A stretch of DNA of 7,043 bases from JBBDYD01 sp040901865 (GTDB lineage: Bacteria; Bacteroidota; Ignavibacteria; UBA10030). The DNA lies in contig JBBDYD010000052.1 of assembly GCA_040901865.1 (NCBI GenBank), positions 1 to 7,043 of the forward strand, in the 5' to 3' direction. This document shows positions 1 to 5,567 of the stretch, piece after piece; the first letter of the stretch is position 1, and every line of letters starts with the position of its first letter. The notes under the pieces are model-generated. The model searched no databases. It saw only the letters and a list, made by a program, of their open reading frames with translations, and was not told the DNA's origin. The translations under genes and the position numbers were made by a program.

Positions 1-404
1 ATCCCATCCACCACTCCCATAATTCCGCGTCCCTGATCGGTTTCGGCTACGATCACTTCGACAGGATTTGCGGTGGCACAGTAAACATGGCACACTTCCG
101 GAACGTTCTTGACTGCATTCAGAATGTTGACGGGAAACCCGTTTTCGATGAAAAGAACAAAGCTATGCCCGCAGGAAAGATCGAGGGCGTTCTTCTTTGC
201 CAGGGCGATCAACGCGGGATCATTGCCCACCCAGCGCACGAGCGAGGGGCCGGATGCCTCGCAAAACCCGAGTCCGAACTTTATTTGCGGATTTGTTTGA
301 ACGATCGCTTCGTAAATATCTTCGACGGTCTTGATAAAATGGCTTTGACCGATGATGACGTTGGTGGTTTCGGGTTTATCGATTTTGACGACGGAGAGGT
401 TCAT
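1..404 (-). CDS. Adenosine-specific kinase family protein (PF04008-like), 3' end cut by window edge
   Basis: Reading the minus strand from ATG at 404 gives 134 uninterrupted codons that run off the window at base 1; relatives are about 160 residues, so some 25 C-terminal residues are missing. Recognisable family signatures are VIIGQSHFIKTVEDIYEA (residues about 16-33), KFGLGFCEASG (about 41-51), CGHSFVLF, FPVNILNAVKNVPEVC, and CATANPVEVIVAETDQGRGIMGVVDG at the visible end. This is the small family known from archaea and thermophiles as adenosine-specific kinase (structural member from Pyrobaculum), thought to be a cytoplasmic enzyme that binds adenosine and phosphorylates it to AMP; its physiology is poorly known. 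The start fits the family N-terminus, with a weak AGGAA about 6 nt upstream. It lies downstream of the sixA-like gene on the same strand but is separated by 228 bp containing a repeat element, so it may have its own promoter. It shares an 11-bp upstream sequence with hutH. Family assignment is secure; enzymatic activity is inferred. Confidence 0.9.
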   Translation of the reverse strand, partial: MNLSVVKIDKPETTNVIIGQSHFIKTVEDIYEAIVQTNPQIKFGLGFCEASGPSLVRWVGNDPALIALAKKNALDLSCGHSFVLFIENGFPVNILNAVKNVPEVCHVYCATANPVEVIVAETDQGRGIMGVVDG

Positions 405-423
405 ATTCGATTCCTGCACAGGA

Positions 424-434
424 GGGACTGTTCA
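424..434 (-). promoter_or_regulatory. Shared 11-bp upstream sequence TGAACAGTCCC, adenosine-specific kinase copy
   Basis: Identical on the minus strand to the site before hutH. It follows a T-run (TTTTTTGAAC), so its first bases could overlap a TTGAAC -35-like hexamer, but no matching -10 box lies at the right distance. Its position just upstream of the gene start is compatible with transcriptional or translational control. Confidence 0.35.
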
Positions 435-481
435 AAAAATACGCAGGGTTTGGGAGAAAAGCATGAGGAAAATCGGATAAG

Positions 482-614
482 GCGTTCTTGGTTGTTGGTT
501 AATGGTCATTGTGGGATGGTTCGTAGTTATGGTCCCGCGCCAAAGGGTCAATCAAAACCAACAACCAGAACCCATAACCAACAACTATGACCGGAAACTA
601 ATAACAAAGAACGC
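482..614. repeat. Degenerate AACCA-rich intergenic element with inverted ends
   Basis: This 133-bp stretch fills most of the gap between the phosphatase stop (633) and the adenosine-specific kinase start (404). Its ends are inverted: GCGTTCTT at 482-489 faces AAGAACGC at 607-614, and further in GGTCAT (504-509) faces ATGACC (587-592). The arms are low-complexity GTTGTTGGTT and AACCAACAACC text with a loose 7-8 nt period. No open reading frame in it resembles a protein. It could act as a transcript-end hairpin for the signalling operon, or be a miniature non-autonomous mobile element; neither is shown. No clear target-site duplication was seen. Confidence 0.5.
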
Positions 615-632
615 TTCTAGTCAAACGCTTCT

Positions 633-1118
633 TCAACGTATTAACTCCATCTGTGTTGCTGTCAGGAGCCACGACAGCACCGCGTGTCCTTTCTTCACGG
701 GAAACGGGGTTTCGACGCGGGCAAGGGAGCCTTTTTTCATTTCGAGCCGAAAATGTTCGTCGCTGCCGGTCAGTACGGAGATGGCACTGCTGAGCTGGGG
801 TTCGTGCCCGACCAAAAGCATCGACTCCGCAAGCTGGTTGTTCACGGCCGCGAGGAGCTCGTGGAGATTTCCGCCGGAAACGAGGGCTTCCGTTGTCAGA
901 AGGGAGGGAGTCTGCAACCCGTTACGGATGATCTCCCCCGTTTCCCTGGCGCGCACCAACGGACTCGTCAAGATGAGCTCGATGATTGTTTTCGTGCTCC
1001 GGAGGAAACGCGTCACTCCCTGGATTTGCCGTTTCCCAAGGTCGCTCAGAGGCCGCTGAGTGTCATGATAATACGGTGACTCGACAGCGTCACCGTGGCG
1101 GAGGAAATACAGATGCAT
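633..1118 (-). CDS. sixA: SixA-type phosphohistidine phosphatase
   Basis: This 161-residue protein matches the usual length of SixA, a small cytoplasmic member of the histidine phosphatase (phosphoglycerate mutase-like) superfamily that removes phosphate from phosphohistidine on signalling or PTS proteins. The catalytic RHG motif is at residues 7-9 (LRHGD), with His8 the expected nucleophile. Other active-site signatures are TSPLVRARET (51-60), supplying arginines, and LLVGHEP (101-107), supplying the second histidine His105. The fold is minimal, without the insertions of larger phosphoglycerate mutases. The ATG lies 14 bp after the stop of the sigma54 response regulator gene, so it is almost certainly co-transcribed with it and with the receiver-kinase gene further up; no convincing Shine-Dalgarno sequence is visible in the 14 bp. 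The context suggests it dephosphorylates a phosphohistidine in a relay, but its substrate cannot be read from sequence. In E. coli, SixA was first linked to ArcB and later to the nitrogen PTS. The plus-strand frames across it are not genes. Confidence 0.9.
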   Translation of the reverse strand: MHLYFLRHGDAVESPYYHDTQRPLSDLGKRQIQGVTRFLRSTKTIIELILTSPLVRARETGEIIRNGLQTPSLLTTEALVSGGNLHELLAAVNNQLAESMLLVGHEPQLSSAISVLTGSDEHFRLEMKKGSLARVETPFPVKKGHAVLSWLLTATQMELIR

Positions 1119-1132
1119 GTGGAAATGGCCGG

Positions 1133-2509
1133 TTATTCTTTTGAGAGATTGTACTGCTGGATTTTCGTATACAGCGTCTTGAGACTGATGCCGAGTATTT
1201 TCGTGGCGACGTTCTTATTCCAATGCACACCATCGAGAACCCCCTTGATGTGCACCTTCTCGATGTCGCGAAGCGAGACAGCCGTTCCGAGGAGCGATCC
1301 GCCGCCCCCCTGATGCGCGAGGTCAAGGATTCCATGGAGTCCAATGGGAAGCGCGAGATCGTCGGGCGTGATCGTTTCTCCCTCTACAAGGATTGCAGCC
1401 CTTTCAATGACGTTCTCAAGCTCCCGGACGTTCCCGGGCCAATGATACTTCATCAATACGTCAAGGGCTCTCGGATCGATCCGTTTCGTTTCGCGGGAGC
1501 GGACCTTGTTCCTGAGAAAATAGTCCACCAACGCGGGAATGTCTTCCTTGCGGTCTTTGAGGGGCGGAATCTGCAGGGTGATGACATTGATGCGGTACAG
1601 GAGGTCCTCACGGAATTCTCCGGTCTTGACTTGTGTTCGCAGGTCTTTGTTTGTCGCAGAGATGACGCGCACATCCGCATTGAGGTTCTTGTTCCCTCCG
1701 ACGCGGCGGTATTCTCCGGTTTGCAAAAAGCGGAGCAGTTTCGGTTGGACGGTAAGACTGATCTCGCCGATCTCGTCCAGGAACAACGTTCCGCCCGCTG
1801 CAATTTCCACCAAACCCTGTTTAGCAGCATGCGCGTCGGTAAACGCACCTTTTTCGTGCCCGAACAACTCGCTTTCAATGAGCGATTCGGGAAACGAAGA
1901 ACAATTCAGGGCAGTGAACGGCTTCTCTTTGCGCAGACTGTTCTTGTGAATAAAACTCGCCACAAGTTCTTTTCCCGTTCCGCTTCCTCCCTGGATCAAC
2001 ACCGCGGAATCCGTCGGTGCTACGCGGTGAGCGATGGAGAGCATTTCGATCCACTTCGGGCTCGTGCCGACCATCTGGCTCGAGAGTGCATGCCGCGAGA
2101 GCTCGGATTTCAGGGCCTTGTTCTCAAGGACCAGCCGGTGGCGTTCGAGAGCATGATCGATGACCGTTAAAAGGTCTGCAGTGGAATACGGCTTGGAAAG
2201 GTAGTTGGTCGCCCCGATTTTCATGCACTCCACGGCGGTCTTGAGGTCACTCACACCGGTGAGCATGATGACCGGCATGTCGAGGAAATGATCGCGGATA
2301 TATTTCAACACTTCGATCCCGTCCACACGCGGCATGCGGATGTCGAGCAGAATAAGATCGAACGAAGAAGATTGCAGGAGGTTGATGGCTTCAACGCCGT
2401 CGTTGGCCGTGCGGACCGCATATCCCTCTTCCCCTAAAACGGTTTTGAGGACATCGAGGTAATGCTCCTCGTCGTCGACGGCAAGAACGGAGATGGGAGG
2501 ATGCGGCAT
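1133..2509 (-). CDS. NtrC-family sigma54-dependent response regulator
   Basis: The 458-residue protein has the full three-domain NtrC layout. The REC domain (about 6-119) has acidic pocket Asp12/Asp13, phospho-acceptor Asp56 (LLDIRMP), Thr84 and Lys106. The AAA+ domain (about 145-385) has Walker A GGSGTGKE (174-181), the sigma54-contact loop GAFTDA (221-226; Asp replaces the second Gly, a known variant), Walker B TLFLDEIGE (241-249), the arginine-finger region FREDLLYR (299-306) and WPGNVREL (357-364). A Fis-type helix-turn-helix occupies about 412-456 (NVATKILGISLKTLYTKI). It should bind enhancer sites and use ATP hydrolysis to open sigma54-RNA polymerase promoters once Asp56 is phosphorylated. 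All catalytic residues look intact, unlike the neighbouring kinase. It sits 32 bp downstream of the receiver-kinase gene and 14 bp upstream of sixA. The ATG at 2509 gives the expected REC N-terminus but has no obvious Shine-Dalgarno. A Gly-rich linker (GGGGS, about 401-405) separates AAA+ from the DNA-binding domain. Target genes are unknown; I found no convincing sigma54 promoter in the window. Confidence 0.95.
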   Translation of the reverse strand: MPHPPISVLAVDDEEHYLDVLKTVLGEEGYAVRTANDGVEAINLLQSSSFDLILLDIRMPRVDGIEVLKYIRDHFLDMPVIMLTGVSDLKTAVECMKIGATNYLSKPYSTADLLTVIDHALERHRLVLENKALKSELSRHALSSQMVGTSPKWIEMLSIAHRVAPTDSAVLIQGGSGTGKELVASFIHKNSLRKEKPFTALNCSSFPESLIESELFGHEKGAFTDAHAAKQGLVEIAAGGTLFLDEIGEISLTVQPKLLRFLQTGEYRRVGGNKNLNADVRVISATNKDLRTQVKTGEFREDLLYRINVITLQIPPLKDRKEDIPALVDYFLRNKVRSRETKRIDPRALDVLMKYHWPGNVRELENVIERAAILVEGETITPDDLALPIGLHGILDLAHQGGGGSLLGTAVSLRDIEKVHIKGVLDGVHWNKNVATKILGISLKTLYTKIQQYNLSKE

Positions 2510-2541
2510 GGGCCATGTATTCGTTGCGAAACGCGGGAGCG

Positions 2542-3648
2542 TCAGCGTACAGGGAGGGCAAAAAAGAAGGTGGCTCCCTTTCCCTGCTCGGATTCCACCC
2601 AGATTTTTCCGTTGTGCGCTTCAATGATACGCTGGCAAATGATCAGCCCGAGTCCCGTCGTTCGCTGTTTGTTTTCTTTGTCCGAAACGACGTCGCGGTA
2701 CCGGTCGAAAATCAGGGGAAGTTCCGCCTTCGGAATCCCGGGGCCGCTGTTGAACACGGAGATCATCACAAACTCAGACGGCTGTTGGCCCTCTTCAAGG
2801 ACAAGCTGAACTTTGCGCACTTGAACAACGATGGCGCCCTGCTTCGGAGTATATTTGATGGCGTTGCTCAGGAAATTCTGAAGAACCTGTTCGACTTTTT
2901 CGGAATCGTACTCCAGCGGCGGGATTTCAGGCTCGGCGAGGTGATCAAGTGTAATCTTATTGGATTTGATGGGGATTTGGAATTCCTGCACGACCTTCGA
3001 AACCGCGTCTGCGAGGTTGCCAAACCCCTTGTTCAAACGCACCCTGCCTCCCTCGAGTTTCGTCAGGTCCATCATGTCATTAAGAAGAAGAATAACTTTG
3101 TCGATCGAATTGGTCATGTAGCCGAGAAGTTCCTTCTGATGGTCGCCCACCGTGCCCGCCATGCCTTTGAGAAGGTAACCGATGCTTTGTTTGAGACCGG
3201 CAATGGGGTTGTGAAGATCGAAGAGCAGGCGTGCGGTGTGTTCAGACTGGAGGCGCCGAATGCGGTCTTCGGCGTCGCGCTTCTTGAGCAAATTGCGCAA
3301 CTGCGGGACCAGCTGGTCCATATCGATCGGCTTCGTGAGATACTCGCGGGCGCCAAGTTTCATGGCCTCCACCGCCATCGTCACATCACTCATGCCTGTC
3401 ATCATTACAACTTCGGTGGAACCCGAATTCTTTTTGATGTAGCGCAGGACTTCCAGGCCGTTCGCTCCCGGCATTCTGATGTCAAGAAGAGCGATGTCGA
3501 AGTCATTCGATTGGATCTTCTTGATCGCTTCCGTGCCGTCGGGAGCCTCCTGGACGACAAAACCCTCGTCGGTAAGCCACGCGGCAATGGTCGACCGGAG
3601 ACCGTCCTCGTCGTCGGCGATTAATACGCTTATCTTATCTCCGTCCAT
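2542..3648 (-). CDS. Receiver-histidine kinase hybrid with a degenerate H-box (REC-HisKA-like-HATPase)
   Basis: This 368-residue soluble protein has no signal peptide or membrane segment. An N-terminal REC domain (about 6-118) has Asp12/Asp13, phospho-acceptor Asp56 (LLDIRMP), Thr84 and Lys106. A HisKA-like helical segment (about 130-200) follows, then a GHKL ATPase domain (about 245-366) with N-box QNFLSNAIKYTP (Asn258, Asn262), G1 box NSGPGIP (300-306), F-box IFDRY (313-317) and G2 box TGLGL (331-335). Proteins of this order usually receive phosphate on REC and signal through the kinase domain. The H-box reads LFDLHNP (142-148) where kinases have (S)HE/DLRxP: Phe143 stands at the phospho-acceptor position, and the nearest histidine, His146, is three residues on. 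The G1 aspartate is Asn300. It may therefore be a pseudokinase, scaffold or phosphatase, or may use another histidine. It is first in an operon with the sigma54 regulator and sixA. ATG at 3648 has a weak GGGAA about 9 nt upstream and a promoter about 80 bp upstream. Confidence 0.93.
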   Translation of the reverse strand: MDGDKISVLIADDEDGLRSTIAAWLTDEGFVVQEAPDGTEAIKKIQSNDFDIALLDIRMPGANGLEVLRYIKKNSGSTEVVMMTGMSDVTMAVEAMKLGAREYLTKPIDMDQLVPQLRNLLKKRDAEDRIRRLQSEHTARLLFDLHNPIAGLKQSIGYLLKGMAGTVGDHQKELLGYMTNSIDKVILLLNDMMDLTKLEGGRVRLNKGFGNLADAVSKVVQEFQIPIKSNKITLDHLAEPEIPPLEYDSEKVEQVLQNFLSNAIKYTPKQGAIVVQVRKVQLVLEEGQQPSEFVMISVFNSGPGIPKAELPLIFDRYRDVVSDKENKQRTTGLGLIICQRIIEAHNGKIWVESEQGKGATFFFALPVR

Positions 3649-3731
3649 GATAATGATTCCCGGTCAAAAAGGAGTCCCTTGGAAAGCTCGGCTCGGTATG
3701 AACCCGGCAACGGGAGGGAAAAACAACCGAC

Positions 3732-3760
3732 ATGATAACCAGATTCGTTAAAAAAGTCAA
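3732..3760 (-). promoter_or_regulatory. Sigma70-like promoter of the signalling operon
   Basis: On the minus strand a -35 box TTGACT (3760-3755) and a -10 box TATCAT (3737-3732) are separated by exactly 17 bp. Each matches the general sigma70 consensus at 5 of 6 positions. Transcription would start near 3725, leaving a leader of about 75 nt before the receiver-kinase ATG at 3648. The match is good, but if the organism belongs to Bacteroidota proper its main sigma factor may prefer a different consensus. Confidence 0.55.
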
Positions 3761-3784
3761 TTGGAAGTAAAGCCCGGGAAAAGA

Positions 3785-3918
3785 AAATCGCAGAGGCGCA
3801 GAGATCGCAGAGGAACGCAGAGTATATAACAAAAACAGGACTTATCCTCTGCGAAACTCCGCGTTCTCTGTTTATCCCGCCCGCCGTTGGCGGGACGTCT
3901 CTGCGTTGATCTTTTTTA
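3785..3918. repeat. CGCAGAG/CTCTGCG inverted repeat, copy A
   Basis: Four CGCAGAG units start at 3789, 3797, 3806 and 3816. They are followed, after a short AT-rich spacer, by their complement CTCTGCG at 3847 and 3899, with degenerate units CTCCGCG at 3857 and CTCTG at 3866. The outer flanks also mirror each other: AAAGAAAAT precedes the left arm and TTGATCTTTTTT follows the right arm. The block could fold into a large cruciform or branched RNA. It lies between the divergent promoters and is not protein-coding. A related copy lies at 6655-6755, on the other side of the hutH-add pair. Unit spacing of 8, 9 and 10 bp with no unique spacers rules out CRISPR. Confidence 0.8.
3880..3894. repeat. 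GC-rich hairpin inside repeat copy A
   Basis: CCCGCC (3880-3885) and GGCGGG (3889-3894) form a perfect 6-bp stem with a 3-nt GTT loop. It interrupts the right arm of the CGCAGAG repeat and is more GC-rich than its surroundings, as if it were a separate small palindromic repeat inserted there. No T-run follows closely, so it is not a standard intrinsic terminator. Confidence 0.5.
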
Positions 3919-3953
3919 AGAGGACAAACCCCAATTCATCATTAATAATACAA

Positions 3954-3982
3954 TTGAATTTCTGAACAGTCCCCACTACATT
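3954..3982 (+). promoter_or_regulatory. Possible hutH-add promoter
   Basis: TTGAAT (3954-3959) and TACATT (3977-3982) are spaced 17 bp apart and each match the sigma70 boxes at 4 of 6 positions. Transcription would begin near 3989, giving a leader of about 16 nt to the ATG at 4005. The TGAACAGTCCC sequence lies between the two boxes, where a bound regulator would block or assist polymerase. The match is weak and could be chance. Confidence 0.3.
3963..3973 (+). promoter_or_regulatory. Shared 11-bp upstream sequence TGAACAGTCCC, hutH copy
   Basis: This 11-mer occurs 31 bp before the hutH ATG and, in the same orientation relative to its gene, 19 bp before the adenosine-specific kinase ATG (424-434, minus strand). 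Its core GAAC-A-GTCC is a one-mismatch dyad. It is a candidate operator or a fragment of a dispersed repeat. No known regulator is assigned. Confidence 0.35.
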
Positions 3983-4004
3983 GAATAGACAGACTGAACT
4001 TCCC

Positions 4005-5567
4005 ATGGCTTCCTACCTTCTCGACGGCAATTCTCTCACCATTCCGGCAGTCTACGACGTTGCGGTACAATCGGCACGGGTCAACATATCGGCGAAAGCC
4101 AGGCGGAACGTCAAAGCCTCCCGACAACTCGTGGACAAGTGGGTTCGTCACGATGAAACCGTGTACGGCATTACGACCGGATTCGGCGAATTCAGCAACG
4201 TGCGCATCAGCGCCGGCGATCTGGAGCAATTGCAGGAAAACCTGATCCTCAGCCACGCCGCAGGAGCAGGTGACCCGCTCCCGGCGGAAGTTGTCCGCGC
4301 CATGATGCTCCTGCGGATCAACGCCCTCGCCAAAGGGTATTCCGGCATCCGCCAGGAGACTCTCGACCTCTTGGTACAAATGTTGAACCGCAACATCGTA
4401 CCCGTGATCCCGTCGCAGGGTTCCGTGGGCTCGAGCGGCGATCTTGTCCAGCTCTCGCACCTTGTTCTCGCGATGATCGGCAAAGGCACTGTCTGGCGGA
4501 TTTCAGGGGGCAAGGCCCGGCCAATCTCGTCGCGCGTATCGCTCAAAGCACACCATCTTCGCCCTGTCCGGCTGGGCGCCAAGGAAGGGCTGGCGCTGAT
4601 CAACGGAACGCAAATGATGTGTGCCTACGCGGCGCTCGCCGTCTACGAGGCGCAACGGTTGAGCATCATCGCCGACATCGCCTCGTCGATCAGCATCGAA
4701 GCGCTTCGAGGCAGCGACACTCCGTTCGACGACCGCATCCAACGTCTCAGGCCCCATCCGGGGCAGATCGCCGTGGCCCGGAATCTTCGACAATTAATGA
4801 AGGGCAGCGAGATCCGCGCGTCGCACCGGCACGATGACCCGAGAGTCCAGGATGCTTATTCCGTCCGATGCATTCCCCAGGTTCATGGCGCATCCCGGGA
4901 TGCCATCGCCTATGCGGCCGATGTCACATCGATTGAAATTAATTCCGCAACCGACAACCCACTCATTTTTTCCCGGGAAGGGATTCATCTCGAGGGCGGG
5001 AATTTCCACGGTCAGCCCATTGCGCTTGCCATGGATTTCCTCGCCATTGCTCTTGCGGAACTCGGAAGTATTGCCGAACGCCGCATCGAGCGGCTTGTGA
5101 ATGGCTCTCTCAGCGGATTGCCGAGATTCCTTACGCCCAACGGCGGCCTCCATTCCGGCCTCATGATCGCACAATATACCGCCGCATCCATTGTCTCTGA
5201 GAATAAAGTGCTTTGCCATCCGGGGAGTGTCGATTCGATCCCAACGTCTGCGAACCAGGAAGACCATAACAGCATGGGTTCCGTCAGCGCCCAGAAGGCA
5301 TGGCGGGTCTTGAAAAACGTTCAAACGATTATCGCCATTGAACTGCTCTGTGCCGCACAAGGCCTCGATTTTGCCCGGCGCTACAAGGGTGAACCCGTGT
5401 TGAAGGCCGGCAAAGGCGTCGAGGCCGCTTACCGCATCGTTCGCACCCTGGTTCCGTTTCTCGACCGGGATCGGGTCCTTCACATTGATATTCATCGCCT
5501 CCTGAAACTGACGCAATCAAACGATCTGGTTTCGGGTGTCGGGCGCGTCACCGGGAGACTCCAATGA
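4005..5567 (+). CDS. hutH: Histidine ammonia-lyase family enzyme (MIO-dependent) with an SSG triad
   Basis: The 520-residue product aligns throughout with bacterial histidine ammonia-lyase, which converts L-histidine to urocanate and ammonia. A TTG at 3981 would add 8 residues; ATG at 4005 is preferred because the family begins close to LDGNSLTI and this numbering matches the P. putida enzyme. Expected active-site residues are present: Tyr54 (VYGITTGFG), His84 (LSHAAG), Asn200 (INGTQ), Gln282/Tyr285/Arg288 (VQDAYSVR), Phe334 (GGNFHGQP) and Glu419 (ANQEDH). The motifs CIPQVHGAS and GGNFHGQPIALAMDFL resemble Bacillus-type HutH. The MIO-forming triad, normally ASG, is Ser143-Ser144-Gly145, and the next motif is DLVQLSH where DLAPLAH or DLAPLSH is usual (Gln149 replaces Pro). 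The central serine and glycine are kept, so the cofactor can probably form. The gene overlaps add by 4 bp; no other hut gene is visible here. His84 favours histidine over phenylalanine as substrate, but another amino acid is possible. Confidence 0.93.
   Translation: MASYLLDGNSLTIPAVYDVAVQSARVNISAKARRNVKASRQLVDKWVRHDETVYGITTGFGEFSNVRISAGDLEQLQENLILSHAAGAGDPLPAEVVRAMMLLRINALAKGYSGIRQETLDLLVQMLNRNIVPVIPSQGSVGSSGDLVQLSHLVLAMIGKGTVWRISGGKARPISSRVSLKAHHLRPVRLGAKEGLALINGTQMMCAYAALAVYEAQRLSIIADIASSISIEALRGSDTPFDDRIQRLRPHPGQIAVARNLRQLMKGSEIRASHRHDDPRVQDAYSVRCIPQVHGASRDAIAYAADVTSIEINSATDNPLIFSREGIHLEGGNFHGQPIALAMDFLAIALAELGSIAERRIERLVNGSLSGLPRFLTPNGGLHSGLMIAQYTAASIVSENKVLCHPGSVDSIPTSANQEDHNSMGSVSAQKAWRVLKNVQTIIAIELLCAAQGLDFARRYKGEPVLKAGKGVEAAYRIVRTLVPFLDRDRVLHIDIHRLLKLTQSNDLVSGVGRVTGRLQ
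5553..5557 (+). promoter_or_regulatory. Ribosome binding site for add inside the hutH end
   Basis: GGGAG sits 6 nt before the add ATG at 5564, within the last codons of hutH. It is the clearest Shine-Dalgarno sequence in the window and, with the ATGA stop-start overlap, supports the add start and coupled translation. Confidence 0.7.

Noticed and set aside
87..590. A 167-codon plus-strand open frame at the left end
   Set aside because: Most of it is antisense to the adenosine-specific kinase gene, and the rest is translated repeat DNA.
1223..2170. A 315-codon plus-strand open frame across the sigma54 regulator gene
   Set aside because: It lies opposite a full AAA+/Fis coding region and has no recognisable protein features.
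2515..3624. A 369-codon plus-strand open frame across the receiver-kinase gene
   Set aside because: It is antisense to a gene with complete REC and HATPase motifs; its translation shows no family motif and it arises from codon bias of the real gene.
3789..3822. Short regularly spaced CGCAGAG units suggesting a CRISPR array
   Set aside because: Units are 7 bp with 1-3 bp between them, there are no unique spacers, and complementary units follow; this is an inverted repeat.
3888..3904. Possible sigma54 promoter (TGGC...TGC) upstream of hutH
   Set aside because: The GG and GC elements are 12 bp apart, not 10, and the sequence lies inside the repeat.
3981..4004. TTG start at 3981 extending HutH by 8 residues
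   Set aside because: The extra residues have no family counterpart and ATG at 4005 puts active-site residues at the standard positions; no ribosome site favours the TTG.
3649..4004. A small gene or RNA gene in the 356-bp divergent intergenic region
   Set aside because: Only short open frames through repeat text are present, and nothing resembles a tRNA, a riboswitch or a known small RNA.
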